Shown one piece after another: positions 36,716 through 46,020 of a stretch of DNA of 64,000 bases (positions are counted from its first letter, which is position 1; each line of letters begins with the position of its first letter). Position numbers and translations under genes: made by a program. The notes beneath the pieces are model-generated. The model saw only the letters and a program-made list of their open reading frames with translations, did not search any database and was not told the DNA's origin. This stretch comes from GCA-002708315 sp963676635 (GTDB lineage: Bacteria; Bacteroidota; Bacteroidia; Bacteroidales; F082), in assembly GCA_963676635.1 (NCBI GenBank), contig OY781105.1:2666001-2730000 (forward strand), given 5' to 3'.

Positions 36716-37093
36716 TTAGTTCAGACTCATTGATGCTTCAACAATATTTCTCACCGACAAGTCGATCTGCTCAGTAATTTTATCATTGTCGCCATCATCA
36801 CAATCAACGGAAACCTTAATATAACCGGTTGTACCATCGCAATTAGCCTGAACCCTTACCCAGTCGTCGGCTTTAAAGTCTCCGCTCCATGACCATGTCA
36901 TTCCCGGAGCTACTTCATCGAATTCATTTTCACCATCTTCATTGATATAGGATATGTAAGCGGTTTTTCCACTATATGATCCCTGGCCGTTTGTTACTGT
37001 ATATGTAACATACCGCTTACTAAACAACTTTGCACATCCTGTGAAAGTAAACAGCATTGCTGCAACAATTGCTAAAAGTAAATACTTGTTCAT
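36716..37093 (-). CDS. Small lipoprotein of unknown function
   Basis: This 125-residue protein has a lipoprotein signal peptide ending at Cys20 (AAMLFTFTGC). The mature part is a compact beta-rich domain with many Asp/Gly residues, including YTVTNGQGSYSGKTAYISY and SVDCDDGDNDKITE. Two cysteines (in ANCDG and VDCDD) may pair. I recognise no family. It is transcribed towards the PHP gene, and the stops are 18 bp apart. Confidence 0.7.
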   Translation of the reverse strand: MNKYLLLAIVAAMLFTFTGCAKLFSKRYVTYTVTNGQGSYSGKTAYISYINEDGENEFDEVAPGMTWSWSGDFKADDWVRVQANCDGTTGYIKVSVDCDDGDNDKITEQIDLSVRNIVEASMSLN

Positions 37094-37162
37094 AATTTTC
37101 CAATGTTATTAAAAGCATTCAAAAATAAAATAATTAAAAAGACTTATAATATATTTTCTTAG

Positions 37163-37170
37163 TATTTTTG
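37163..37170 (+). promoter_or_regulatory. Candidate -7 box of the GT-C gene
   Basis: TATTTTTG matches TAnnTTTG and lies 23 bp before the ATG at 37194. Confidence 0.4.
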
Positions 37171-37193
37171 AACTATAATAAAATTGAAAAGGT

Positions 37194-38822
37194 ATGATTA
37201 GCATGAAGAACAAGTTAAATATGTATTTTGCAATAATACCAGTAGTGTTTTTTTTGGTTTCATTGTTAATACACAATACTTTTGGTGTCTTTTATCAAAG
37301 AACAACTGATCCTGAATATTTTCATATGCTGAGTGGTATTAATTTCGCCTATTTTAATCTTGGCACAGGTTACATAGATCATCCTGGTACACCCATACAA
37401 ATAATCACAGCCATATCATCCTGGCCGATAAGTTGGTTTATTCCCGGCTCTCTTTTGGAGAATGTTATTAGTAATCCGGAGATCTTTATTACAGCTGCTG
37501 TTGTCACTATGAATCTGATAACTGCTTTTGTATTATTCTTTTCAGCAAAGAGTTTCTATCGCTCATCAGGGAGTATTATAGCTGCTGTTATGCTTCAATT
37601 GATGCCTTTTGGTTTTTTACGGGGTTTATTCCCTTTTGGAAGATTAACTCCGGAAAGTTTTATGATTGTGCCAATTATACTTTTAGTTGTAGTTATAGCG
37701 GATTATTATTTTAATAAAGAACAAACCTCCCTTTCGAAGAAACAGATAAACAAGCTGGGGATTATTGGCGGACTTGGGATGGCATTGAAATTTAGTTATC
37801 TGCCGTTTCTGTTTATTCCCTTATTCCTGATAAGGGGCTTAAAAGGTAATATAAGATATGGAATTTCAGTTTTAGTTTCTTTTATGGTTTTTGCTATAAA
37901 CGTCCTGTTTAATTTGGATTACTTCTTTGACTGGTTTGGAAGAATGGCAACTCATAGTGGTAAATGGGGAAAGGGGAATTCGGAATTTATCGACTGGAGC
38001 ACAGTTCCTCAACATCTTGTGAGGCTGGCAGAGTATAATTACCTATTTACAGCTTTAGTATTTATTGTTCTTTTCTTGGTAATTGTAACAGTTGTAAGTC
38101 GTAATAGAAAGAGTTTTTCTAAGCTTAACAAGATTTCTGTTGGCTTTTTATTTGGGATATTATTATCTGTTTTTCTTATCACAAAGCATTTTGATCTTAA
38201 ATATTATTCACCTACTATCCTTTTTCAGGTAATCTTGCTATTGATAATAATACAATACATTGAGATGTCCATAAAACAAGTTAAATCACGTAATATGGTG
38301 TTACAGGTTGGTGCATTATTGTACATTGTTTTTATTATTATTCAAATGCCCGACTTAAATCGAAGATATTCAGATACTGTGAAGAGTCATAATGATTATA
38401 ATGAATGGTCACAGGAAGTCACAGATATTGTAGATGGTGATACTCCTTTAATTATAAGCTCCTATTTTGCAGGATGTCCGTTTCCTGAATTTTCGTTAAA
38501 TGGTGCCTATTTACTTTGCGGAAACCTTAAATCGACATTTACTGATCAGCTTAGGGACACATATTCGATGACGAATATTTATGTTACATGGCATTATAAG
38601 TTTTACCATTGGGATTTATTTAAAAGCGCCACAGAAATTTTTGATCCGGATAAGGGAGTCTATGTGTTTATTGGTAACAAACAGCAAAAGAATCTGGATG
38701 AAATTATTAAAAGGATCAGTACAGCTTATCCCGAAAAAGTAGTGAAGACTACAACAATACTGCAAAACACTCAGTTTAATGAGAAACTATATAAAGTAGA
38801 GTTGAGTAATGGTAAACCTTAA
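37194..38822 (+). CDS. Polytopic membrane glycosyltransferase-like protein (GT-C type)
   Basis: The 542-residue protein has about ten membrane helices. The first extracytoplasmic loop holds acidic residues after helix 1 (RTTDPEYFHMLSGI) and a conserved-looking IDHPGTPIQI, as in GT-C enzymes of the ArnT/PMT kind, which move sugars from polyprenyl phosphate. The soluble C-terminal part (about 400-540) follows the last helix. An in-frame ATG at 37203 is an alternative start. The acceptor and donor are unknown. The stop is two bases from the stop of the convergent PBP gene. Confidence 0.65.
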   Translation: MISMKNKLNMYFAIIPVVFFLVSLLIHNTFGVFYQRTTDPEYFHMLSGINFAYFNLGTGYIDHPGTPIQIITAISSWPISWFIPGSLLENVISNPEIFITAAVVTMNLITAFVLFFSAKSFYRSSGSIIAAVMLQLMPFGFLRGLFPFGRLTPESFMIVPIILLVVVIADYYFNKEQTSLSKKQINKLGIIGGLGMALKFSYLPFLFIPLFLIRGLKGNIRYGISVLVSFMVFAINVLFNLDYFFDWFGRMATHSGKWGKGNSEFIDWSTVPQHLVRLAEYNYLFTALVFIVLFLVIVTVVSRNRKSFSKLNKISVGFLFGILLSVFLITKHFDLKYYSPTILFQVILLLIIIQYIEMSIKQVKSRNMVLQVGALLYIVFIIIQMPDLNRRYSDTVKSHNDYNEWSQEVTDIVDGDTPLIISSYFAGCPFPEFSLNGAYLLCGNLKSTFTDQLRDTYSMTNIYVTWHYKFYHWDLFKSATEIFDPDKGVYVFIGNKQQKNLDEIIKRISTAYPEKVVKTTTILQNTQFNEKLYKVELSNGKP

Positions 38823-38824
38823 AC

Positions 38825-41101
38825 TTAGCGTTTTTTCTTCTTAAAGATATTGTCGAAGAATTTACGGATACCACTTCTTTCTTTCTTCGTCTTTTCTCTA
38901 TTAGCTTTTCTCTCCTCTTTTTTCTGCTTTCGGTCGGATTTATCCTTATCCTTATCACCTGTGAGCCTGTCAATGAACCCAGGTAATCCTTTAACAAAGA
39001 ATGGGTCACAGTCTATAGAAGCTGAATCGGCTAGTGAGAAATTGAAATCAGTAAAATACTCACTATCAAGCGAAGGGTTACCTTCTATATACTTCAGAAT
39101 ATTGCCAGCAATAGGAAGAGCCAGAGCAGAGCCACTACCTGCACCACCTCTCATATGTACTTCAGGAGAACGGGCACCTACCCAAGTTCCTACAACAATA
39201 TCAGGTGTATAAGTCAAAAACCATGCGTTACTGTAGTTTTGAGCTGTACCGGTTTTTCCTGCCAGGTCAGCTTTTATACCAAATCTGTATCTGAGCTGTC
39301 GGCCTGTTCCCTTGTTAACAGCCGTTTCCAGTATATTAGTGATCTCATTAGCCACCTCCGCAGAAATAACCTGTTCTGAGGCTGTTGCTTCATTTTCATA
39401 GATAATATTTCCCTGTGCGTCCACAATCTTGTCAATCATAACCAGATCATCCCTCAGAAAGCCATTATCAGCAAAAGCACCATAAGCTTTAACAATTTCA
39501 TAGAGACTTACATCGAGAGCTCCCAATGCTACTGCCGGTGTTTCAGAAACAGGAGCATCAAGCTGGAAACGACGAAGCATATCATTAACAGATTCGTATC
39601 CGGTTTGGAAATATAAATCCATTGTTGGCAGATTCATGGAGTTTGCCAGGGCATACCATAGCGCCACCAAAGTATCTTTGCTGCTGCTGTTGTCGTAGTT
39701 TCGAGGTGTCCAGCCATCATACTCTTTATACTCCACAACTTCGTTATGAAGATAATCACACGGAGTAAGACCTTTCTCTAGGGCTGCTGAATATACTATA
39801 GGTTTAATAGCCGAAGCTATCTGACGCTTGGCAAGAACCATATCATATGGGAGATATCTGTAGTTATTACCACCAACCCATGTAAGTACTCTTCCACTTT
39901 CTGGTTCGGTGATAAGCACAGCAGCATTAAGCATTGAATAGTAATGCCACAGGCTATCGGCAAGACTCATTTCATGTGCTTTTTCTCCCGACCAGTTGAA
40001 TACCATTCGGTTTTTAACCTCATCCAGTTGTTCTTGTGAATATTTATTTTGTGTTTCTTTCAGCCATTGCTTATATGTGTAACTATTCTTAAGTTGATTA
40101 TCCAGATATTTTTGCTTAGCACTCAGTTGTTGCTTTATGGAATTGCGTGCAGTCTGCTGAAGCTTTGAATTTAATGTTGTATGAATTTCAAGACCATCCT
40201 TTCGCAGGTTATAATCACCCATGCCTGCTTTGTTTATGCTCTCCAGAATTTCTTCTGCTTTTTTTCTTACGCGATAGACAAAATATCCTGCTGGTGCTTC
40301 CAGTTGATAATTGGAATATGAAAGAACAAGTTTTGTGGCTTTCAGCGAATCATATTCACTCTGAGAGAGATATTTCTCGTTTAACATAAGAGCCAAAACC
40401 TGATTACGTCTGTTAACGGCATTTTCAGGGTTTAATCGCGGGTTATAGAATGTATTGGCTTTAAGCATACCCACTAATACAGCTGACTCTTGTATATTAA
40501 GTTCACTGCAGTGTTTACCGAAATATCTCATGGAGGCAGCTTCCACTCCATACACATCTTCCCCGAAAGGAACTGAGTTAAGATAAAGTAGTAATATCTG
40601 TTGCTTGGTAAGCACTTTCTCCATACGTACAGCAATAATTGCCTCTTTGAGCTTGTTAACAGGCATTGACATAAAGCTATGGTCGTTACGGCCGTACAGA
40701 TTTTTAACCAGCTGCTGAGTGAGAGTACTACCTCCTCCTGAGCTTTTATCGCCGAGAAGAATGGTTTTTGTTAGAACACGCAGATAGCTGCGACTATCAT
40801 ACCCATCGTGAAGAAAATAGCGCTTGTCTTCCGTAGCTACAAGAGCATTGATAAGATGCTCAGGGATATCATCCCATGTGATATTGGTACGGTTTTCTGC
40901 AAAGTATTTTCCTATAATCTCTCCATCTGAAGAGAATACCAGCGATGCTTCCTCATTTTGTATAGCAGCCATTTCTTCACGTGAAGGGAAAGGACCGAAA
41001 ACACCATTGTACACAGCCATAAAAAAGGCTGTTACTGTTAATAGAATAATCAGGATAAATATTGCTATTAATTTAAAAAACCTGTGCCAGAATTTCTTCA
41101 T
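38825..41101 (-). CDS. Class A penicillin-binding protein (transglycosylase/transpeptidase)
   Basis: This is a 758-residue bifunctional PBP1-type enzyme for peptidoglycan polymerisation and cross-linking. A membrane helix (about 10-30) is followed by the GT51 domain with catalytic Glu91 (ATEDKRYFLHDGYD) and GGGSTLTQQLVKN. The transpeptidase has Ser430-x-x-Lys433 (ASAIKP), Ser488-Met-Asn490 and Lys616-Thr-Gly. All active-site motifs are intact. The last 45 residues are very basic (KSDRKQKKEERKANREK and later KKKKR), a tail not needed for catalysis that might bind phosphate-rich wall or membrane surfaces. Confidence 0.95.
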   Translation of the reverse strand: MKKFWHRFFKLIAIFILIILLTVTAFFMAVYNGVFGPFPSREEMAAIQNEEASLVFSSDGEIIGKYFAENRTNITWDDIPEHLINALVATEDKRYFLHDGYDSRSYLRVLTKTILLGDKSSGGGSTLTQQLVKNLYGRNDHSFMSMPVNKLKEAIIAVRMEKVLTKQQILLLYLNSVPFGEDVYGVEAASMRYFGKHCSELNIQESAVLVGMLKANTFYNPRLNPENAVNRRNQVLALMLNEKYLSQSEYDSLKATKLVLSYSNYQLEAPAGYFVYRVRKKAEEILESINKAGMGDYNLRKDGLEIHTTLNSKLQQTARNSIKQQLSAKQKYLDNQLKNSYTYKQWLKETQNKYSQEQLDEVKNRMVFNWSGEKAHEMSLADSLWHYYSMLNAAVLITEPESGRVLTWVGGNNYRYLPYDMVLAKRQIASAIKPIVYSAALEKGLTPCDYLHNEVVEYKEYDGWTPRNYDNSSSKDTLVALWYALANSMNLPTMDLYFQTGYESVNDMLRRFQLDAPVSETPAVALGALDVSLYEIVKAYGAFADNGFLRDDLVMIDKIVDAQGNIIYENEATASEQVISAEVANEITNILETAVNKGTGRQLRYRFGIKADLAGKTGTAQNYSNAWFLTYTPDIVVGTWVGARSPEVHMRGGAGSGSALALPIAGNILKYIEGNPSLDSEYFTDFNFSLADSASIDCDPFFVKGLPGFIDRLTGDKDKDKSDRKQKKEERKANREKTKKERSGIRKFFDNIFKKKKR

Positions 41102-41191
41102 AATAAGTAGATGTCAAATGCAAAACGTACATAATAACAAAGTAGTATGAGATTTATTACTAATTTTATAACCTAATGATTTAAAAAAGAT

Positions 41192-42067
41192 ATGATGGAG
41201 GCAAAAATAGTTAAATTAGCTGATGGTCGTGATTTGGCTTATGCCGAATTTGGCGACCCTGACGGAATCCCTTTGTTTTTTGCACATGGTGGTCCCGGAT
41301 CGCATAATGAAGGTAACTTTTTTCATGAAGCGGCCCTTAAACAAGGGTTTCGGTTTATTGTGACTGATCGTCCTGGTATGGGAGATTCAACTTTTCTTGA
41401 AAACAGAATATTGCTGGATTACCCCAAGGATATTAGTGAACTTGCCGATATTCTGGGAATTGATAAGTTTGGCGTACTGGGATGGAGCGGAGGAGGTGCT
41501 CATACTACAGTGTGTGCTTACGCTATTCCTGACAGGTTATTGTTCAACTACACATGTGCTGGATATACAAATTTTGCTGAATTGCCCGGTGCTGAGAAGT
41601 ACTTACAGTCGAAAATGGACCAGGTTGCTGTTGGGCTGTCAAAGTCGCATCCCAAATTATTCAAAGCATTTTTTGATATGATGCGGTTGGCCGATAAGTA
41701 TATGCCGGATTATTTCTATGAATCGATGATGAAAGAGACCAGTAGCACTGATCAGCAAATATTCAAAGATGAAAATTTTCATAAGGTTTTCATGGAGGAT
41801 ATGGCAGAAGCATTTAAGAATGGTAGCAGGGGTGTTACAACAGATGCTGCTGTTCATTATGTTGATTGGGGATTCAGACTGAAGCAGATATCAATGAAGA
41901 TTACCATCTTTCATGGCACTGATGATCTTCTTGTACCTTATTTATTTGGTAAACACATCAGTGAGAAAGTACAGAACTGTACTTTACATACATTAAAAGG
42001 AGAGGGGCATTTATTTCCTTACTTAAGGGCAGAAGAGATCCTCAAACATGCTAAAGAAGAAATATAA
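41192..42067 (+). CDS. Alpha/beta hydrolase
   Basis: The 291-residue cytosolic alpha/beta-fold hydrolase has the oxyanion segment FFAHGGPGSHNEG, nucleophile Ser99 in GWSGGGAHT, an acid in HGTDDLLVPY and the histidine in GEGHLFPYL. The HGGPGS motif resembles prolyl iminopeptidases, but the lid sequence is not diagnostic, so the substrate is open. It is transcribed away from the PBP gene and converges on the CoA-transferase gene. No signal peptide is seen. Confidence 0.85.
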   Translation: MMEAKIVKLADGRDLAYAEFGDPDGIPLFFAHGGPGSHNEGNFFHEAALKQGFRFIVTDRPGMGDSTFLENRILLDYPKDISELADILGIDKFGVLGWSGGGAHTTVCAYAIPDRLLFNYTCAGYTNFAELPGAEKYLQSKMDQVAVGLSKSHPKLFKAFFDMMRLADKYMPDYFYESMMKETSSTDQQIFKDENFHKVFMEDMAEAFKNGSRGVTTDAAVHYVDWGFRLKQISMKITIFHGTDDLLVPYLFGKHISEKVQNCTLHTLKGEGHLFPYLRAEEILKHAKEEI

Positions 42068-42091
42068 GAAGAATTAAATCCGTACAGATTG

Positions 42092-43420
42092 TTAGTTTGG
42101 GTTAATGATATTCTTATCAGGAACAAAATGGAAATGTGACCCATAGCGTTCAAAAGCAGCTTTGTCGAGACTTTCACGATGATCAGGATGAGCAATACTA
42201 ATAATCAGCCGTGCTCTGTCCTGAAGTGTACGTCCATATAAGTCAACAGCACCATGTTCAGTTACGAGCCAGTGCATATTTGATCTTGTGGTAACAACGC
42301 CGGCACCTAAGTTAAGTACATTAGCAATTTTGCTAACCCCTTTGTTGGTTATAGAAGGCATGGCAATAATTGGTTTACCACCAGGACTCATTGAAGCACC
42401 ACGTATAAAGTCAATCTGACCACCTACACCAGAATAAAACTTTGTTCCTATGGAGTCAGAACATACCTGTCCTGTAATATCAACCTGTATGGCAGAGTTA
42501 ATAGCAGTTACCTTAGGGTTTTTACATATTCTGTTGATGTCGTTTGTGTAACTTACATCTTTCATAACAACACCAGGATTGTCATCAACAAAGTCGTAAA
42601 GCTTCTTGCTTCCCATTAGGAAAGTAGAAGTCATTTTACCTGTGTCAATCCCTTTACGTCGTCCGTTTATAACACCTTTTTCTACTAAAGGCAATACTCC
42701 ATCGGCAAACATCTCAGTATGGATACCAATATCTTTATGATTACTTAGCTGGGCAAGAACAGCATTAGGAATAGCACCTATACCCATCTGAAGAGTTGCA
42801 CCATCTTCAATAAGTTCTGCAACATTTCTGCCTATTGCAGATTCAACTTCATTTGGTTCACCAAAAACAGCTTCGATAAGAGGAGTATTGTCTTCACAGA
42901 AAATATCAACATGACTCATGTGAAATAAGGCATCACCAAAGGCTCTTGGCATGTGCGGGTTTATCACAGCGATAACGGTATCGGCTGTTTGGACAGCAGC
43001 AAGCGTAGCATCAACTGAAGTGCCAAGAGAAACATAACCATGTCGGTCAGGAGGGCTTACCTGCACCATTGCTATGTTTACTTTTGTATATCCTTCGCGT
43101 ATAAGACGCTGTGTTTCCTGTAAGAAAACCGGGATATAGTCGGCATAGCCTGCTTGTGTATCTTTTCGTACATTATGGCCTACAAAGAATGATTCGAGAT
43201 TGAAAATACCTTCAAACTCTTTTCCTGAATAAGGCGCAGATCCTTCAATATGCAGATGCTGAAGGGTTACATTGTTAAACTCCTTATTTCGTCCTCTTTC
43301 ACACATTGCCTCAATCAATTTCTGAGGAGCACATGCTACACTGTGAATATGAATGCGATCACCCGATTTAATAACCTTTACTGCTTCTTCTGCAGTTACA
43401 ATGTTTATATTTTTAACCAT
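42092..43420 (-). CDS. Acetyl-CoA hydrolase/CoA-transferase family protein
   Basis: About 442 residues are predicted from the ATG at 43420 (MVKNINIVTAEEAVKVI). A longer frame reaches 43480, but the candidate promoter at 43448-43455 lies inside it, and the homology starts at 43420. The family includes acetate- and 4-hydroxybutyrate-CoA transferases. The catalytic glutamate is expected in GIHTEMFADGV. Other family segments are VSPPDRHGYVSLGTSVD, LQMGIGAIPNAV and GGQIDFIRGASMSPGGKPI. It may interconvert acyl-CoA and acetate in fermentative metabolism. The acceptor acid cannot be read from sequence. Confidence 0.9.
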   Translation of the reverse strand: MVKNINIVTAEEAVKVIKSGDRIHIHSVACAPQKLIEAMCERGRNKEFNNVTLQHLHIEGSAPYSGKEFEGIFNLESFFVGHNVRKDTQAGYADYIPVFLQETQRLIREGYTKVNIAMVQVSPPDRHGYVSLGTSVDATLAAVQTADTVIAVINPHMPRAFGDALFHMSHVDIFCEDNTPLIEAVFGEPNEVESAIGRNVAELIEDGATLQMGIGAIPNAVLAQLSNHKDIGIHTEMFADGVLPLVEKGVINGRRKGIDTGKMTSTFLMGSKKLYDFVDDNPGVVMKDVSYTNDINRICKNPKVTAINSAIQVDITGQVCSDSIGTKFYSGVGGQIDFIRGASMSPGGKPIIAMPSITNKGVSKIANVLNLGAGVVTTRSNMHWLVTEHGAVDLYGRTLQDRARLIISIAHPDHRESLDKAAFERYGSHFHFVPDKNIINPN

Positions 43421-43447
43421 AATTGTACTGATTATTGATAAAAGGCG

Positions 43448-43455
43448 CAAAATTA
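43448..43455 (-). promoter_or_regulatory. Candidate -7 box of the CoA-transferase gene
   Basis: The minus strand reads TAATTTTG, matching TAnnTTTG, 27 bp upstream of the ATG at 43420. Confidence 0.5.
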
Positions 43456-43678
43456 TCATTTCATATTGGGATAAGCTCAATTTGTTATCGGGTTTAATAT
43501 AAAAAAGGAGTAATTTTTATTGATTCTAAGTAGAGTCTGTCTATAAACTATGCTAACTTCATTATGCTTGCCTTCAAAATCATCATCAGTCTTTGACAAA
43601 CTCGCATTATTCAGAAGTCAAAAGATCTTTAGTGAACTTACTAGATCAGAATCAAACACTACACTTTATGGATATTGA

Positions 43679-44929
43679 TTACTTCTCTTCTTTTTTTATA
43701 TCATTAAACCAGGTTAATGATTCAATAACCATTGGTATGGCAGCCATTGAATGATCCATGTCTTCCAATGGAAAATATGAAACATTTGCTGTTGCACCAA
43801 AGTCTGTAAACTCGCTGTATATTTGTTCAGTAGTTTGTATAGGTACCGACATATCAGCAGTTCCATGATACAGGTGAACAGGCTGTTCAGTATTCCATCC
43901 TGTAACACTGTTTTCATTCATATCCCAATTTAAATCAGATACAACTTCACCATTAAGAAACTCATCAGTGAGTAAAACAGCAACAGTATCATTTAGCTGC
44001 TCATTAATTTGTTCGTTAGTCATGCTACCATCAAAAAGCGAAGGCATAAGTGATGCATAAGGCTCATTAAAAAAGTCTGTTAACGGATTTGTTATCAACC
44101 CCAGGTTTTTATATGATACCATAGTGTATGCCATATAAACAGGCTGCTCATAAGTAACCTCACTTAGCATAAAATCCTCCACCATATTAAGATCATACGG
44201 ACCAGCCCCGCATGATGATGCTTTTAATACAAACTCTTGCTCATTTTGTTCCACCAGATATTTATGTGTGCACATTGTTGCCCAGCCTCCCTGACTGTAT
44301 CCCATTAAGTACACATCATTATTCCATTCAACTCCGGATTCCTCTTTATCAATCATCTCACCTGTGGCAAGTATTATATTTTCAACGGATGTTACAGTGC
44401 TTTGCTTATGCAGATAAGGATGTAAGTATTCATTGGAACTTCCAAAACCAATATAATCAGGGATAATAACAATATAACCCATTGATGCAGATGATTCAAG
44501 ATATCTGAAAAGAATACCAAGATAATCTTCTGTTGGTGCCTCAGCATGGGCCGTATTTGTGCCGTTTTGAAAGCTTATAACAGGAAAGGTCTCTCCTTCG
44601 CAGGAAGGAATGCAAACAAGTCCGGAAGCTTCTATTGTTTCTCCCTGAAAAGGTGTTTTGTAGACTATTTTGTATACATCAACATCATATTTTATTGACG
44701 GTAGTAAATCTTCAACATCAGGGTAAAGAAACATCAGGGCTTCAAACTGGTTGTTAATTCCGGAAGAAGTATATGATATTAACTTTTGTGAACTAATGAA
44801 ATAATCATTATCAACAATATTGTTCTCATCATCTTTACTACACGACTGAAAAAACACTATAGTAGTTAACATTGCTGTGAACATTAATATAGCAATTGAT
44901 CTATGCTTAATAAAATCCGTTTGTTTCAT
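43679..44929 (-). CDS. Secreted alpha/beta-hydrolase lipoprotein (secretory-lipase-like)
   Basis: About 416 residues are predicted from the ATG at 44929. The longer frame to 44968 runs upstream past the candidate promoter box at 44950. A lipoprotein signal ends at Cys30 (TTIVFFQSC) followed by an Asp/Asn-rich tether. The alpha/beta fold carries nucleophile serine in MGYSQGGWAT, an oxyanion region FPVISFQNGT, and the final His in EDMDHSMAAIP. The arrangement resembles secretory lipases and esterases (LIP family). Its substrate is unknown, and it would sit on the outside of a membrane. It stands between two genes of unrelated function. Confidence 0.82.
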   Translation of the reverse strand: MKQTDFIKHRSIAILMFTAMLTTIVFFQSCSKDDENNIVDNDYFISSQKLISYTSSGINNQFEALMFLYPDVEDLLPSIKYDVDVYKIVYKTPFQGETIEASGLVCIPSCEGETFPVISFQNGTNTAHAEAPTEDYLGILFRYLESSASMGYIVIIPDYIGFGSSNEYLHPYLHKQSTVTSVENIILATGEMIDKEESGVEWNNDVYLMGYSQGGWATMCTHKYLVEQNEQEFVLKASSCGAGPYDLNMVEDFMLSEVTYEQPVYMAYTMVSYKNLGLITNPLTDFFNEPYASLMPSLFDGSMTNEQINEQLNDTVAVLLTDEFLNGEVVSDLNWDMNENSVTGWNTEQPVHLYHGTADMSVPIQTTEQIYSEFTDFGATANVSYFPLEDMDHSMAAIPMVIESLTWFNDIKKEEK

Positions 44930-44949
44930 GTCAGAGTAAGTATTTTTAA

Positions 44950-44957
44950 CAAAGGTA
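44950..44957 (-). promoter_or_regulatory. Candidate -7 box of the lipase-like gene
   Basis: The minus strand reads TACCTTTG, 20 bp before the ATG at 44929. Confidence 0.5.
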
Positions 44958-45000
44958 AGATTTAACACTTAATATGCAGCAACTTATTAATTGTACTGAA

Positions 45001-45645
45001 TTAATTAGACTTATCATCTATAAAACTGTAATAACCATTCTTTTCTTCAATACGTTTAATAGGAGCCAGAGGGTGCACAGCATAGTTTTTATTGTCAATC
45101 ATATTCAGACAAATATATCGGGTACGTCTTTTTGTGCCTTTGCGAAAGATTTTGCCATTTTCAAGAGCAAAGAGTTCATTTTCATCGATATCTTCCAGAT
45201 GTAAATTGCTGTTAATATCGTAACCACGAAGTACACGTGTAAGTGCCAGGTCCCCGTTACTTGAAGCTTTGCTGTTGATAATGCTTTTTTGAAGTACAAC
45301 ATGAATATCGTTGGGAAAAGAGCCTGTATTCATCATAAAGATCATTAGGTTACGGTATTCGTCTTTCCACTCTTTTCCATGTGGCAGGACTTTATTATTA
45401 TATTTCTCCCAAACCATCAGATGAGCCATCTCATGAACAAAAGTAATCAGAAAAGCATATTTGTTAAGGTTGTGGTTAACACTTATTCTGTGATTGGTAT
45501 ATCTTATAGGAGGTCTGTAATCACCGCTTTTTGTGGTTCTGCTTTTTGTGATTTTTAAATGTACATTGTACTTTTTAATCCATTTGAATGCAGTTTCAAC
45601 ACTTTGCGCGGGTAAGTATTTACCAAGTAATTCTTTTTCTGACAT
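45001..45645 (-). CDS. SprT-like zinc metalloprotein
   Basis: The protein has 214 residues with the zinc motif HEMAH in FVHEMAHLMVWEKY, followed by HGKEWKDEYRNLM, typical of SprT-like domains (about 20-110). Eukaryotic Spartan of this family cleaves DNA-protein crosslinks, and bacterial SprT members are poorly studied. The C-terminal half is a basic beta-rich domain (GTKRRTRYICLN) that may bind nucleic acid; this is inference. The start codon is only about four bases from a candidate -7 box, implying a nearly leaderless mRNA. Confidence 0.82.
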   Translation of the reverse strand: MSEKELLGKYLPAQSVETAFKWIKKYNVHLKITKSRTTKSGDYRPPIRYTNHRISVNHNLNKYAFLITFVHEMAHLMVWEKYNNKVLPHGKEWKDEYRNLMIFMMNTGSFPNDIHVVLQKSIINSKASSNGDLALTRVLRGYDINSNLHLEDIDENELFALENGKIFRKGTKRRTRYICLNMIDNKNYAVHPLAPIKRIEEKNGYYSFIDDKSN

Positions 45646-45649
45646 TGGG

Positions 45650-45657
45650 CAAATATA
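45650..45657 (-). promoter_or_regulatory. Candidate -7 box of the SprT-like gene (leaderless arrangement)
   Basis: The minus strand reads TATATTTG, matching TAnnTTTG, and ends four bases before the ATG at 45645. Confidence 0.35.
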
Positions 45658-45707
45658 GAAAAAAGGTAGTTTTGCTTATTATTGATTGTATTAAAATGAA
45701 TCCGACT

Positions 45708-45890
45708 TTAAACCTTGAACGTTAAGTCTTTAACTTCTAAGGTTTTTTGCTGGTTGTAACTCCATTGTGAGCAGTTACAGTTTCTTTTTTTCTTTTTTGG
45801 AGGACGGTATCCATACTTCTGGCTTGCACATGATGTTGATAGTAGTGCTATTATTAAAAACAGAAGTCCTGAAAGTACCTTTAGTTTCAT
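45708..45890 (-). CDS. Small lipoprotein (60 residues)
   Basis: A lipobox ends at Cys21 (FLIIALLSTSC). The mature part is only about 40 residues and very basic in the middle (YRPPKKKKRNCNCSQW), with a CNC pair. Very small lipoproteins of this type (SQKYG then a Pro/Lys run and CNCSxW) recur in Bacteroidota, but their role is unknown. It is transcribed divergently from the MlaE gene. Confidence 0.65.
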   Translation of the reverse strand: MKLKVLSGLLFLIIALLSTSCASQKYGYRPPKKKKRNCNCSQWSYNQQKTLEVKDLTFKV

Positions 45891-45934
45891 CTTTTAAAAT
45901 TATTTCTGCAATTTTACGTTAAATTTAAAACGAA

Positions 45935-45972
45935 ACAAAAGTTATTGTGTTGTATTACACCCAAACTTTTGT
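45935..45972. promoter_or_regulatory. 38-bp nested dyad between the lipoprotein and MlaE genes
   Basis: ACAAAAGTT (45935-45943) is the reverse complement of AACTTTTGT (45964-45972). Inside it, GTGT (45947-45950) faces ACAC (45957-45960) about the same axis. The element lies 48 bp before the mlaE start and 45 bp before the divergent lipoprotein start, where an operator would be expected. A structured 5' leader is the alternative. Confidence 0.5.
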
Positions 45973-46020
45973 GTAACTTAGCAGATCAAATTGTTATTAT
46001 ACATCTTAAAAAAAGCATAG

